Assembly (NCBI RefSeq): GCF_019468565.1
Contig: NZ_CP080521.1
Location: forward strand, 6,944,001 to 7,008,000
DNA length: 64,000 nt
Source: Pseudonocardia sp. DSM 110487
GTDB lineage: Bacteria > Actinomycetota > Actinomycetes > Mycobacteriales > Pseudonocardiaceae
Reading direction: 5' to 3'
The stretch's first letter is position 1. The number at the start of each line of letters is the position of its first letter. Made by a program: the position numbers and the translations under genes. Under the pieces are notes generated by a model. The model saw only the letters and a program-made list of their open reading frames with translations. It made no database searches and was not told the origin of the DNA. Positions 8,135 through 16,280 of this stretch are shown piece by piece.

Positions 8135-8518
8135 ATGAGCACGATTGCGGCACGATTCTCGGCAGCGCCGAGAAGCATGAAACTTTCGTTGTGCGGGCTG
8201 GCGGTCGGCGTTCTGGGACTGATCGTTCAATGGATCGCCGATCCGGACAAGTTCCCGGGGTTTCCGCCGGGGATCATCTTCATCGCGGCGTGCGCTGCCC
8301 TGGTGGTGGCGGCGTCCGGTCGCTGGTGGGCACCGGTCTTCTCGGTGCTGATCTCGCTGTGGATCGTTCTCGGCGGGTTGGCCGCCGGCGAACTGACCGC
8401 CAACCTCCTCTCGGGGGATGCGGGAACCGTCGCCGGCAACGTGGTGATGTCGCTCGGACTGGCGTTCGCCGCGGTCACAGGGGTCGTCGCGATGCGGGCC
8501 GGCAGGGTGGGCCCGTGA
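8135..8518 (+). CDS. small integral membrane protein, second of pair
   Basis: This 127-residue protein has about four predicted membrane helices. ATG 8135 was chosen because AGGGGAG at 8121-8127 lies 7 bases upstream; ATG 8129 would be too close to that site. The upstream gene stops at 8121, so the ribosome binding site sits directly on that stop. Similar size and helix number suggest an ancient duplication of the neighbour, but identity is low by eye. The function is unknown. Confidence 0.6.
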   Translation: MSTIAARFSAAPRSMKLSLCGLAVGVLGLIVQWIADPDKFPGFPPGIIFIAACAALVVAASGRWWAPVFSVLISLWIVLGGLAAGELTANLLSGDAGTVAGNVVMSLGLAFAAVTGVVAMRAGRVGP

Positions 8519-8571
8519 GGACCGTGGCCACGCACCTCACCGCCGTGAGACGCCGCTGAAAGCCTGGTGAG

Positions 8572-8591
8572 ACACCGTCTCGCCACGGTGT
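8572..8591. promoter_or_regulatory. palindrome overlapping the alr start codon
   Basis: ACACCGT (8572-8578) and ACGGTGT (8585-8591) are perfect inverted repeats separated by 6 bases, and the right arm contains the GTG start of alr. No clear ribosome binding site is visible. It could be an operator or a hairpin that hides the start. Confidence 0.4.
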
Positions 8592-9744
8592 GCCGGTGCC
8601 GGAACTGACATCGGGCGAAGCGGAGGTCGACGTCGCCGCGATCGCGATCAACACCGGGGTCGCGTGTTCCCGGACCCGCAGCACCGTGATGGCCGTGGTG
8701 AAGGCGAACGGGTTCGGCCACGGGGCCGTCGCGGTCGCCCGCACCGCGCTCGCGCACGGGGCCGGGTGGCTCGGCGTGGCGACCACCGGCGAGGCGCTCG
8801 CGCTGCGGGCAGCGGGGATCGGCGGGCCCATCCTGTGCTGGCTCTACCACCCGTCGGCCGACCTGCGGGCCACCGTCGCCGCGGGCGTGCACCTGTCCGT
8901 GGCGTCGGTCGGGCAGCTGCGCGCGGTGCGGCACGGCGCGGTGAGCGCCGCCCGCACCGCTCGGATCCACCTGAAGATCGACACCGGGCTTTCGCGAGGC
9001 GGCGCGTCCGCCGACGGCTGGGCCGACCTGGTGCGCACGGCCCGCCGATACGAGCGGGCCGGCCTCGTCACGGTGCACGGACTGTGGTCGCACCTCGCGG
9101 ACGCCGACGACCCGGCCGGCGCGCGGGTGCCGAGCCAGCTCGCCCGGTTCGAGGCGGCCGTCGCGACGGCAGAACGCGCCGGGCTGCGGCCGGCGGTGCT
9201 CCACATGGCGAACTCGGCCGCGGCGCTGCACCGTCCGGAGACCCACCTGGACATGGTCCGGTTCGGCATCGGTCTCTACGGCGTGGAACCCGTCCCCGGC
9301 CAGCCGGCGGGGCTGCGTCCGGCGATGACCCTGCGCGCCCCGATCGTGCTGGCGAAGCCGGTGGCCGCCGGGGTGGGCGTGTCCTACCACCACGACTACG
9401 TGACGGGGGCGCCGACCACGCTCGGCCTCGTCCCCGTCGGGTACGCCGATGGGCTGCCCCGCGCCGCGGCCGGACAGGCACAGGTGTGGGTCGACGGCAG
9501 GCGACGCCCGGTCGCGGGCCGGATCGCGATGGACCAGTTCGTGGTCGACCTCGGCAGCGAGGACGACGCCGACCACGTGGTGATCTTCGGTCCCGGCGAC
9601 TGGGGCGAGCCCACCGTCACGGAATGGGCCGGCTGGGCCGGAACCATCCCGCACGAGGTGCTCACCGGGATCGGCGCGCGCGTGCGGCGCCGCTGCGTCG
9701 GCCACCGGTCGGTCGAGCTCAAGGAGGGGATCCGTGCCTGCTGA
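8590..9744 (+). CDS. alr: alanine racemase (or serine-type racemase), PLP-dependent
   Basis: This 384-residue fold-type III racemase makes D-alanine for peptidoglycan. The PLP lysine lies in AVVKANGFGHG (about residues 35-45), where the usual Tyr of the YGHG motif is Phe. The second catalytic Tyr is in GVSYHHDY, and VGYADGLPR and GRIAMDQ are conserved. It overlaps the downstream ligase gene by 11 bases, so the two are co-translated. An alr-ddl pair with an adjacent acyltransferase relic is not the usual housekeeping arrangement; this may be a second, specialised copy. Serine racemase activity cannot be excluded from sequence. Confidence 0.85.
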   Translation: MPVPELTSGEAEVDVAAIAINTGVACSRTRSTVMAVVKANGFGHGAVAVARTALAHGAGWLGVATTGEALALRAAGIGGPILCWLYHPSADLRATVAAGVHLSVASVGQLRAVRHGAVSAARTARIHLKIDTGLSRGGASADGWADLVRTARRYERAGLVTVHGLWSHLADADDPAGARVPSQLARFEAAVATAERAGLRPAVLHMANSAAALHRPETHLDMVRFGIGLYGVEPVPGQPAGLRPAMTLRAPIVLAKPVAAGVGVSYHHDYVTGAPTTLGLVPVGYADGLPRAAAGQAQVWVDGRRRPVAGRIAMDQFVVDLGSEDDADHVVIFGPGDWGEPTVTEWAGWAGTIPHEVLTGIGARVRRRCVGHRSVELKEGIRAC

Positions 9745-10816
9745 CGGGCGGATCCGGGTCGCCGTGCTGTTCGGCGGTCGCAGCGGTGAGCACGCGGTGT
9801 CCTGCCTCTCGGCCGCGAGCGTCATGGCCCACCTCGACCGCGACCGGTTCACCGCGGTTCCGGTCCGGATCGACCGAGACGGGTTGTGGGCCGTCGACGT
9901 CGACGATCCGGACTCCTACGCGGCAGGCGGCGCCGCGGCGCTGGAGGCTCTCGAACAATTGCTCCCTGCCCCGTCGACGACCCTTGTCGGCAGCATGCTG
10001 GCGGGGATCGAGGCGCTGCGCTCGTGTGACGTCGTCTTCCCCGCGCTGCACGGCCCATTCGGAGAGGACGGGACGCTGCAGTCCTGCCTCGCGTTCGCGG
10101 GCGTCCCCTACGTCGGTTGCGGGGTGCTGTCCAGCGCGCTGGCCATGGACAAGGTGCGGACGAAGGCGCTGCTCGCGGTTGCCGGGCTCACCGTCGCCGA
10201 CTCGGTCGTCCTCCGCGACGACGCAGTCGACGTGGATCCGGAGGTGCGGGAACGCCTCGGGCTCCCGGTGTTCGTCAAACCGGTCCGTGGCGGCTCCAGC
10301 CTCGGCGTCTCCCGGGTGGAACGGTGGGCCGATCTTCCCGCCGCGGTCGTGGAGGCGCAACGCAGTGATCCGGTGGTCCTCGTCGAGGCCGCCGTCACCG
10401 GGCGCGAGATCGACATCGGCGTGCTGGAGCTGCCCAACGGCGGCCTCGCCGTGAGCCCGCCGCTGGAGATCCACGTGCCCGAGGGAGGCCTGTTCGACTT
10501 CCACGCCAAGTACTCCGACCCCGCGACCCGCTTCGAGGTGCCCGCAGCGCTCGACCTGGCGACCTTCGACCGGATGCGGGCGCAGGCGCGTACCGCGTTC
10601 GACGCCCTCGGTTGCGCAGGCCTGCTCCGCGTGGACTTCTTCCTCCGCCCGGACGGCACGCTGGTGCTGAACGAGGTCAACACCTTTCCCGGATTCACCG
10701 CCGCGTCCCAGTACCCGCGCATGTGGCAGGCCGCGGGAATCGGGTACCGAGAGCTGCTCGACATGCTCGTCGACACCGCGCTCGTGCGCTCGGTCCGGCC
10801 CCGGCAGCCCGCGTGA
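9734..10816 (+). CDS. ddl: D-alanine--D-alanine ligase family (ATP-grasp)
   Basis: This 360-residue ATP-grasp ligase joins two D-amino acids for the peptidoglycan pentapeptide. Visible motifs are the N-terminal GGRSGEHAVS with the substrate-binding Glu, KPVRGGSSLGV, the omega-loop FDFHAKY whose Tyr is the residue found in D-Ala-D-Ala (not D-Ala-D-Lac) ligases, and the NEVNTFPGFT metal/ATP motif. GTG 9734 lies inside alr. The stop overlaps the GTG of an acyltransferase relic (GTGA). D-Ala-D-Ser ligases also keep this Tyr, so that specificity remains possible. Confidence 0.88.
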   Translation: MPADGRIRVAVLFGGRSGEHAVSCLSAASVMAHLDRDRFTAVPVRIDRDGLWAVDVDDPDSYAAGGAAALEALEQLLPAPSTTLVGSMLAGIEALRSCDVVFPALHGPFGEDGTLQSCLAFAGVPYVGCGVLSSALAMDKVRTKALLAVAGLTVADSVVLRDDAVDVDPEVRERLGLPVFVKPVRGGSSLGVSRVERWADLPAAVVEAQRSDPVVLVEAAVTGREIDIGVLELPNGGLAVSPPLEIHVPEGGLFDFHAKYSDPATRFEVPAALDLATFDRMRAQARTAFDALGCAGLLRVDFFLRPDGTLVLNEVNTFPGFTAASQYPRMWQAAGIGYRELLDMLVDTALVRSVRPRQPA

Positions 10817-11385
10817 ACGACCGGCTGCACGAGATCGACCTGCTGGGCTCGCCGCCACCGCGATCCTGGAGACGGGGCAGCTTCCGCCCGGTGTTTCGGC
10901 GGACGCGGACCTCGTGGTGCAGTCGCAGTTCTCGCATTACTTCGTGGCCGGGATGGCCCTGTTCCTCGTGCACCGTTTCGGGCTGTCCGACGAGCTCGTG
11001 GCGATTCTGGGCCTCTGCATCGCGAACGCGGTGTTCCGCGGGACGGGCTTCGCCGCCGCGGTGGCGAACCGGTACCACACCACGCTGCACCCCGGCGTCG
11101 TCGTCGCCGTCATCGTGGCGATCTTCGCGGTGATGACGCTGGTGGCCACGGGCGCGACCCGCCGCTTCGCGCGCCCGTGATTCGCGCCGGCGGGGAACCT
11201 CACCTATCCCCTGTACCTGATCCACGCCCACATCGGCTTCATCGTCCTCGACCTGCTCGACCAGCACGTCCCCGCGCTGGCCACTCGTACTCGGCACGAT
11301 CGCGGTGATGGGCGGGACCGCCTACGCCATCCACGTGGGCGTCGAGCGGCCCGCCGCACCGCGGATGCGCCGCCTGCTGACTATC
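10813..11385 (+). pseudogene. decayed acyltransferase-3 family membrane protein
   Basis: The start reads VNDRLHEIDLLG, the usual N terminus of acyltransferase-3 proteins. Most of the N-terminal membrane domain is then missing. A middle segment (SHYFVAGMALFLVHRFG, from about 10930) follows in a second frame. An in-frame TGA at 11178-11180 interrupts it, directly followed by the hallmark LTYPLYLIHAHIGF. A further frameshift near 11280 is needed to read the C-terminal VERPAAPRMRRLL. The relic overlaps the ddl stop by 4 bases, so it once belonged to the alr-ddl operon. Confidence 0.8.
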
Positions 11386-11782
11386 CGGCCCGCCCGAGAA
11401 CCTGCCGGAACACGGGGGCGATCTGGTCCATGGCGGTGGAGAGCCAGCCCGTGAGCTCGTCGGGCAGCGTGTCGTGGATCCACACCAGCCTGCTGCCCGT
11501 CTCGCCGTCGGCGAAGACCTGCATCGAGGTGTTGTCGTGCGCCACCCCGTCACCGACCCACCCCCAGACGATGCGCCGGGCCTGCTCGTCGCGCGCGATC
11601 AACCGTTCCCTGGCGACCGTGCCGTCGGCGAAGGTGAGCGCGCGAACGTCGGGGCCTTCCAGCCGGCAGTCGGTGAAGACGTCGGGTCCCAGCCTCAGGG
11701 GGCCGTCCGCGAAGTCGCCGACCATGCCCCACACCGTCTCCGGACTCGCGTCAATCCTGATCTCCTTGATGACCGATCCCAT
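11381..11782 (-). CDS. SRPBCC (START-like) family protein
   Basis: This 133-residue protein begins with the SRPBCC opening (VIKEIRIDASPETVWGMVGDFA) and has the late helix of the fold. Members bind hydrophobic ligands in a helix-grip cavity, and MxaD- or cyclase-like roles are known. ATG 11782 is preferred over 11827 because a GGAGAGGG site precedes it and the longer form would cover the operators. It is divergent from tetR and shares two identical palindromes, so TetR very probably controls it. Confidence 0.75.
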   Translation of the reverse strand: MGSVIKEIRIDASPETVWGMVGDFADGPLRLGPDVFTDCRLEGPDVRALTFADGTVARERLIARDEQARRIVWGWVGDGVAHDNTSMQVFADGETGSRLVWIHDTLPDELTGWLSTAMDQIAPVFRQVLGRAG

Positions 11783-11805
11783 GACCCTCTCCGATCCAGG
11801 CTGAC

Positions 11806-11853
11806 CAGACCTGTCTGTCTGATTCACGGGAACAACCTAGACAGACCTGTCTG
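11806..11853. promoter_or_regulatory. paired TetR operators
   Basis: The perfect 5-2-5 palindrome CAGACCTGTCTG occurs at 11806-11817 and at 11842-11853, exactly 36 bp apart, between the divergent SRPBCC and tetR genes. The second copy is extended (AGACAG-AC-CTGTCT). This is the expected layout for an autoregulating TetR repressor controlling both promoters. Confidence 0.75.
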
Positions 11854-11866
11854 GTAGCGTCAAGAC

Positions 11867-12448
11867 ATGGCGACGAGGACATCCGAGAGTCCGGCCCGCC
11901 GCCGCGTCCTCGAGACGGCGGCTGCCCTCTTCTACGCCGAGGGCGTGCACCGGGTGGGCGTCGACCGGATCATCGCCGAGAGCGGCGTGGCGAAGGCGAC
12001 CTTCTACCACCACTTCCCCGCCAAGGACGAACTCGTCCGCGCCTACCTGGAAGCGGAGTACCGGCGCCAGAAGAGCGCCACCGAGGACGTCGTGCAGGCT
12101 GCGACGGGCGGGCCCCGCGAGGCGCTGCTGGCCTTCTTCGACTACCTGGGTGAGAACGGCGCCGGGCCGGGCTTCCGCGGCTGCCCCTTCACCAACGCGG
12201 CGGCCGAGTACCCCGACCCGACCCATCCCGTGCGGCAGACGATCGCCGACTACCGTCGCTGGAACCACTCGATCTTCCGCGACCTGGTGGCCGCGGCCGG
12301 TGACCCCGATCCCGGGCACACCGCGACGATCCTCATGATGATCCGCGACGGCATCGTCGTGGGCAGCGACCTGGACGAGCCGGCCGCCCTCCGCCGCGCC
12401 ATCAGGGACGCCGTGACCCGGGCCCTGGACGCCCGTCACGCCTCGTAG
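11867..12448 (+). CDS. TetR/AcrR family transcriptional regulator
   Basis: This 193-residue repressor has an N-terminal helix-turn-helix (about residues 28-55; VDRIIAESGVAKATFYHHFPAKDEL) and a C-terminal ligand-binding domain with the motif CPFTNAAAEYPDP, typical of a TetR subgroup. Two palindromes lie immediately upstream, shared with the divergent SRPBCC gene, implying autorepression and local control. The ligand is unknown. The 3' end overlaps an opposite-strand amidohydrolase fragment. Confidence 0.88.
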   Translation: MATRTSESPARRRVLETAAALFYAEGVHRVGVDRIIAESGVAKATFYHHFPAKDELVRAYLEAEYRRQKSATEDVVQAATGGPREALLAFFDYLGENGAGPGFRGCPFTNAAAEYPDPTHPVRQTIADYRRWNHSIFRDLVAAAGDPDPGHTATILMMIRDGIVVGSDLDEPAALRRAIRDAVTRALDARHAS

Positions 12449-12625
12449 ACGATCTCGCCGCCCGGCGCCGCCGCGAGCACGCGCGCGTCGCGGATCTCGT
12501 CGACCGGACAGGTGTGAGCACGTCCCGGTCCAGAACGGCGAGCTTGCCAGGCTCTATCCAGCCGATCCGGTCGGCCCACCCCGACCACGGCGGCGGCGCC
12601 CTCGTCCGCAGCGCGAAGCGTTCCG
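12436..12625 (-). pseudogene. C-terminal fragment of an amidohydrolase (YtcJ-like)
   Basis: The minus strand reads GWADRIGWIEPGKLAVLDRD, the end-domain signature of metal-dependent amidohydrolases. After a frameshift near 12515 it continues CPVDEIRDARVLAAAPGG and ends with a stop at 12436-12438. The catalytic barrel is absent. The 125 bases to its right (12626-12750) hold nothing recognisable. It is a truncated, frameshifted remnant. Confidence 0.7.
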
Positions 12626-12750
12626 GGACCCTGCTGTTCCCCGGCGCGCCTGCCGGCCGGTGAATTCCCGGGTGGTCATCCCCGGTCGAGCGCGGGGTCG
12701 GGAGCCGACGGTCGAACGGAGCCGGGAACCCACCGCGGCCCAAGCTCGTG

Positions 12751-13305
12751 TCAGGCAGCCGCGGCGCGCAGGCGGGCGTACTCCTCGATCATCGCCGGGA
12801 GCTGCCAGTGGGCATTCAGCCCACTCGGGTTGGGCAGGACCCACACACCGGTCGTGCCCAGCCGCTCCTCCTGCGGTCCGACCGACGCGCGGGGCTTGCC
12901 GAACGCCGTGCGGTAGGCCGTCAGCCCGACGACCGCGAGCCAGCGCGGACGCCACTCCGCCACGAGCGCCCGCAGCCGAGCACCGCCCGCCACCAGCTCC
13001 GCAGGGGTCAGCTCGTCCGCCCGGGCCGTCGCACGCGGCACCATGTTCGTGATCCCCAGCCCGAGAGAGCGCAGCTCACCCTGCTCGGCCGGCAGCAGCA
13101 CGCGGGGGGTGAAGCCGGCGCCGTGCAGGGCGGGCCAGAACCGGTTGCCCGGGCGCGCGAAGTGGTGTCCGGTTGCGGCCGACACGAGCCCGGGATTGAT
13201 GCCGCAGAAGAGCACGCGCAACGGGGGATCGCCCGGACCGGGCAGCACGTCCTCGATGGTGCGGGAGCGCGCCGCCTCCAGCTCGGCGCGGGTGAATCGG
13301 GGCAC
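12751..13305 (-). CDS. mug: G/U mismatch-specific uracil-DNA glycosylase
   Basis: This 184-residue protein belongs to the Mug/TDG family, which removes uracil and ethenocytosine from mispairs. It has motif GINPG at residues 35-39 followed by the ATGHHFARPGNRFW segment, and the second motif VLPNPSGLNAH at 156-166. E. coli Mug is 168 residues. GTG 13305 was chosen because the family sequence begins there; the longer open frame would cover the divergent anti-sigma gene. Confidence 0.9.
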   Translation of the reverse strand: MPRFTRAELEAARSRTIEDVLPGPGDPPLRVLFCGINPGLVSAATGHHFARPGNRFWPALHGAGFTPRVLLPAEQGELRSLGLGITNMVPRATARADELTPAELVAGGARLRALVAEWRPRWLAVVGLTAYRTAFGKPRASVGPQEERLGTTGVWVLPNPSGLNAHWQLPAMIEEYARLRAAAA

Positions 13306-13356
13306 CGCGCCATGATCGCAGCCGACGCCCGCCCTCCGGCGGGCGATACTGGCCCG

Positions 13357-13608
13357 GTGGACGAGCTGGCGTGCCAGGACCTCGTGGAACGGGTCACCGA
13401 CTACCTCGAGGGGGTCCTGGGCCCCGACGAGACCGAACGGGTGAACCGGCACCTCGCGGGCTGTGACGGCTGCACGGCCTACGTCGACCAGGTGCGCGCG
13501 ACCGTCCGGGCGAGCGCGTCCTTGCCGCCGGAGGTGCCGAGCGCGCAGGCCGAGGCGCGGCTGCTGGACATCTACCGGACGTGGGCGGCCGAGCGGCAGG
13601 GCCGGTGA
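13357..13608 (+). CDS. zinc-finger (ZAS) anti-sigma factor
   Basis: This 83-residue protein has the ZAS motif H-x3-C-x2-C (HLAGCDGC, about residues 32-39) after a helical segment typical of anti-sigma domains. It has no membrane helix and is therefore a soluble, probably redox- or metal-sensitive anti-sigma factor. Its stop overlaps the start of the ECF sigma gene (GTGA at 13605-13608), so the two are translationally coupled. The order anti-sigma before sigma is the reverse of the common arrangement. Confidence 0.8.
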   Translation: MDELACQDLVERVTDYLEGVLGPDETERVNRHLAGCDGCTAYVDQVRATVRASASLPPEVPSAQAEARLLDIYRTWAAERQGR

Positions 13609-14222
13609 CGGACCCGGACCTGGCAGCCCTGCGGCGCGGCGACGAGGCGGCGTTCCTGCGGCTGGTCAACACCCACCACTCGGCCCTCGTCCGGCTCGCG
13701 CTGGTGTACGCGCCCAGCCGGGAAGTGGCCGAGGAGTGCGTGCAGGAGACCTGGATCGCGGTACTGCGCGGGCTCGACGGCTTCGAGGGCCGTTCCTCAT
13801 TGCGCACCTGGATCTGCCGGATCCTGGCCAACATCGCGCGCCGCAGGGCCGCCGCCGAGCACAGGGAGCTGCCCTTCTCCAGCCTCTCGGACGCGGGCCC
13901 CGCGGTCGATCCCGAGCGGTTCTTCCGGTCCGGGCCGAACACGGGCCACTGGGCCAGTCCGCCGCGGGCGTGGTCCGCGCCCGAGCAGGAGGCGCTGTCG
14001 CGGGAGCTGCGGGCGGTCGTGGCCGACGCGATCGCGGCGCTGCCGCCCAACCAGCGCGTGGTGATCACCCTCCGCGACGTCGAGGGCTGGGAATCTGCCG
14101 AGGTCAGCGCGCTGCTGGAGATCGAGCCCGGCAACCAGCGGGTGCTGCTGCACCGGGCCCGCTCCCGCGTGCGGGCGACCCTCGAGCGATACCTGGCATC
14201 GGTGCCGGCCCGAAATCTGTAA
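13605..14222 (+). CDS. ECF-type RNA polymerase sigma factor
   Basis: The 205-residue product has sigma region 2 (about residues 10-80; EVAEECVQETWIAVLRGLDGFEGRSSLRTW) and region 4 (about 140-190; ALPPNQRVVITLRDVEGWESAEVSALL). GTG 13605 gives coupling to the upstream anti-sigma gene. The interdomain linker is unusually long (about residues 95-130). Targets are unknown; autoregulation of this operon is likely from family habit. Confidence 0.88.
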   Translation: MTDPDLAALRRGDEAAFLRLVNTHHSALVRLALVYAPSREVAEECVQETWIAVLRGLDGFEGRSSLRTWICRILANIARRRAAAEHRELPFSSLSDAGPAVDPERFFRSGPNTGHWASPPRAWSAPEQEALSRELRAVVADAIAALPPNQRVVITLRDVEGWESAEVSALLEIEPGNQRVLLHRARSRVRATLERYLASVPARNL

Positions 14223-14278
14223 CGGACCTCCTCCCGGCCGCCACTGGTACGGCGCAGTCGGCCGAGAGGAGTTCATCC

Positions 14279-15466
14279 ATGTCCACCACCGAGGGCATGC
14301 GCGGATACGGCGCCGTCGTCCGCACACCCGGCATGCGCGCCTGGACGCTCGTCGTCCTCTGCCAGCGTCTGCCCATCGCGATGTCCCCGCTGGCCCTGGT
14401 CTACCTGGGCCATCTCGCTGCCTCGTCCTACGCCGCCGGCGCGGTCCTCGCCGCGGTGTTCGCCGCGGCCGAGGCCGTCACCGCGGGCCCCATGGGCCGG
14501 CGGTTCGACCGGCGCCCGGCACGCTCCGAGATCCGGCTGGTCCTCGGCGTGCAGGCGATCCTCTTCGTGGCCATCGCCGCGTCGGCGCTGACGCCGGCAC
14601 CGCTCTGGCTGCTGGTCCTGCTGTCGGCCGGAGCGGGCGGCGTGGCGTCCGGCGCGCACGGCGGCCTGCGGGCCCTGCTGGTCCGGACGACGGACCCGGC
14701 CACGCACCACGCCGCGCTGAGCCTCGAGTCGACCCTCACCACCCTGCTGTGGGCGGTCGGGCCCGCCGTCGTCGGGCTCGTCACGCTCGCGGCGGGTGCC
14801 GCGTGGTCGATCGCCCTCGTTGCCGCGCTCGCCGCGGCCGGCGCCCTCGCCGCCGGCACGCTGGCCGATCCCGGCCCGGCACCCGACGACCCGGAGGCGA
14901 AGGTGCGGGTCTGGCATCGGACCTGGCCCGCGCTGCTTCAGGAGGGTGCCGTCATGGTGTGCGTCGGTGCCGCGTACACCGGACTGCCCGGCCTCCTGGA
15001 GTCGGTGGGCACCGAGGGCACCGTCGCCGGTCCGCTGCTCGCCGTCTTCGCCCTCGCGGGGCTCGCTGGCGGTCTGGTCTACGGCAGCCGGACGTGGCCC
15101 GGTGCGTACCGCACGCAGAGCGCAGTGCTGGTGCTGGCCGTGGCCGCGGTGCTCGGGCTCGCCGCGGTGGCGCCCACGGCCGGTCTCGTCGGCGCGCTGG
15201 TCGTCCTGTCGGGGCTCGCCGGCACGCCCGCGCTGACCGCCCGCGCCGCCGGCGTGCAGCAGCTCCTGCCCGAGCGCACGTGGGCTGCCGGCTTCTCGGG
15301 GTTGTACGCGGCGGGCGGCGTGGGCTTCGGGGTCGCCGGGCTCGTCGTCGCCGGACTCATGGATGCGGCGGGCGTCCGCGTCGCCCTGCTCGCCTGCGTC
15401 GCGGTGGCCGCGCTGGGGGCGGTGGTCGGCGCCGCCGCCGAAGCACGGATCAGGCGAGCGCGATGA
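14279..15466 (+). CDS. MFS transporter
   Basis: This 395-residue protein has about 12 hydrophobic segments and a cytoplasmic loop after the second pair of helices with the MFS-like motif MGRRFDRRPAR. It is probably a drug or metabolite exporter. The start ATG 14279 follows GAGAGGAG. It lies 56 bases after the sigma gene, so it may belong to its regulon. The 3' end overlaps the convergent EamA gene by 17 bases. Confidence 0.8.
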   Translation: MSTTEGMRGYGAVVRTPGMRAWTLVVLCQRLPIAMSPLALVYLGHLAASSYAAGAVLAAVFAAAEAVTAGPMGRRFDRRPARSEIRLVLGVQAILFVAIAASALTPAPLWLLVLLSAGAGGVASGAHGGLRALLVRTTDPATHHAALSLESTLTTLLWAVGPAVVGLVTLAAGAAWSIALVAALAAAGALAAGTLADPGPAPDDPEAKVRVWHRTWPALLQEGAVMVCVGAAYTGLPGLLESVGTEGTVAGPLLAVFALAGLAGGLVYGSRTWPGAYRTQSAVLVLAVAAVLGLAAVAPTAGLVGALVVLSGLAGTPALTARAAGVQQLLPERTWAAGFSGLYAAGGVGFGVAGLVVAGLMDAAGVRVALLACVAVAALGAVVGAAAEARIRRAR

Positions 15467-16280
15467 GGCCCACCGCGGCCCCGGCCAGCCCGAGCCCCGC
15501 GGTCTGCGTCCCGGTGAGCCGCTCCCGCAGCACGGTGAGCCCCAGCAGCACCGGCACCACCGGGTACAGCGCCGCGAGCACGACCGCCACCGCGAGCAGC
15601 TGCTCCCTGGTGGCGAGCGTGTAGCAGGTGATCGCGAGCGTCCCGACCGCCCCGCTGCCCAGTGCCGCGACCGCGAGGCGCCGCGGCATCCGCAGCGGGG
15701 CGCCGGCGGCGAGCGCCATCGGCGGGATCGTGACGACGGAGGCGATGCGGCTCGCGACGAGCGGCCAGAGCCCTGCCGCCGGGTCCACCGCAACGAGCGC
15801 GATGAACTGCAGCGCGAACCCGAGCCCCGAGACGAGCCCGTCGACGCTCCCCTCCGCCGTGGCGCGCCCGCGGCCGACGCGGGTGACCAGCCAGAGCGCG
15901 GGCGCCGCCGCGGCGATTCCCAGCCAGGACAGCGCCGAGGGCCGCTCGCCCAGCAGGAGCACGCCGAACAGCACCGGCACGACCACGCCCGCGACGTCGC
16001 TCAACGGGACGACCACCGAGAGCTGCCCGATCCCCATCCCGCGGAACAGGAACGCGACCCCGATCCCGGTGCCGACCCCGGACAGGGCACCCCACCCGAG
16101 CGCTCCCGCCGTCACCGACGGCGCCGGGACAGCCACGGCCGCCACCAGGATCAGCGCGGTCCCGCCCAGCTGCGCGACGAGCGCGACCGCTGCACTGTGC
16201 ACGCGGCGGGCGAGCAGCGCGCTGACGAAGTCGGTGATCCCGAAACACAGCGCCGCTCCGAGTGCGAGCGCCTCACCCAT
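15450..16280 (-). CDS. EamA/DMT family transporter
   Basis: This 276-residue protein has ten predicted membrane helices in two EamA repeats, with the repeat signature AVAVVLAALYPVVPVLLGLTVLRERL in the second half. The family exports amino acids and related metabolites. Its start lies within the 3' end of the marR gene (8-base overlap), so the two are one operon, and MarR very likely regulates the transporter. Confidence 0.85.
   Translation of the reverse strand: MGEALALGAALCFGITDFVSALLARRVHSAAVALVAQLGGTALILVAAVAVPAPSVTAGALGWGALSGVGTGIGVAFLFRGMGIGQLSVVVPLSDVAGVVVPVLFGVLLLGERPSALSWLGIAAAAPALWLVTRVGRGRATAEGSVDGLVSGLGFALQFIALVAVDPAAGLWPLVASRIASVVTIPPMALAAGAPLRMPRRLAVAALGSGAVGTLAITCYTLATREQLLAVAVVLAALYPVVPVLLGLTVLRERLTGTQTAGLGLAGAAVGLIALA

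Noticed and set aside
8227..9852. 541-codon minus-strand open frame across the membrane gene and alr
   Set aside because: The translation is Arg/Gly/His-rich without any domain, while the plus strand encodes a complete alanine racemase.
9734..10816. D-Ala-D-Lac (VanA-type) ligase
   Set aside because: The omega-loop keeps the Tyr of AKY found in D-Ala-D-Ala ligases instead of the His region of VanA, and no vanH or vanX homologue is nearby.
12748..13356. N-terminal extension of the anti-sigma frame
   Set aside because: The sequence before GTG 13357 is antisense of mug; the ZAS family start fits 13357.
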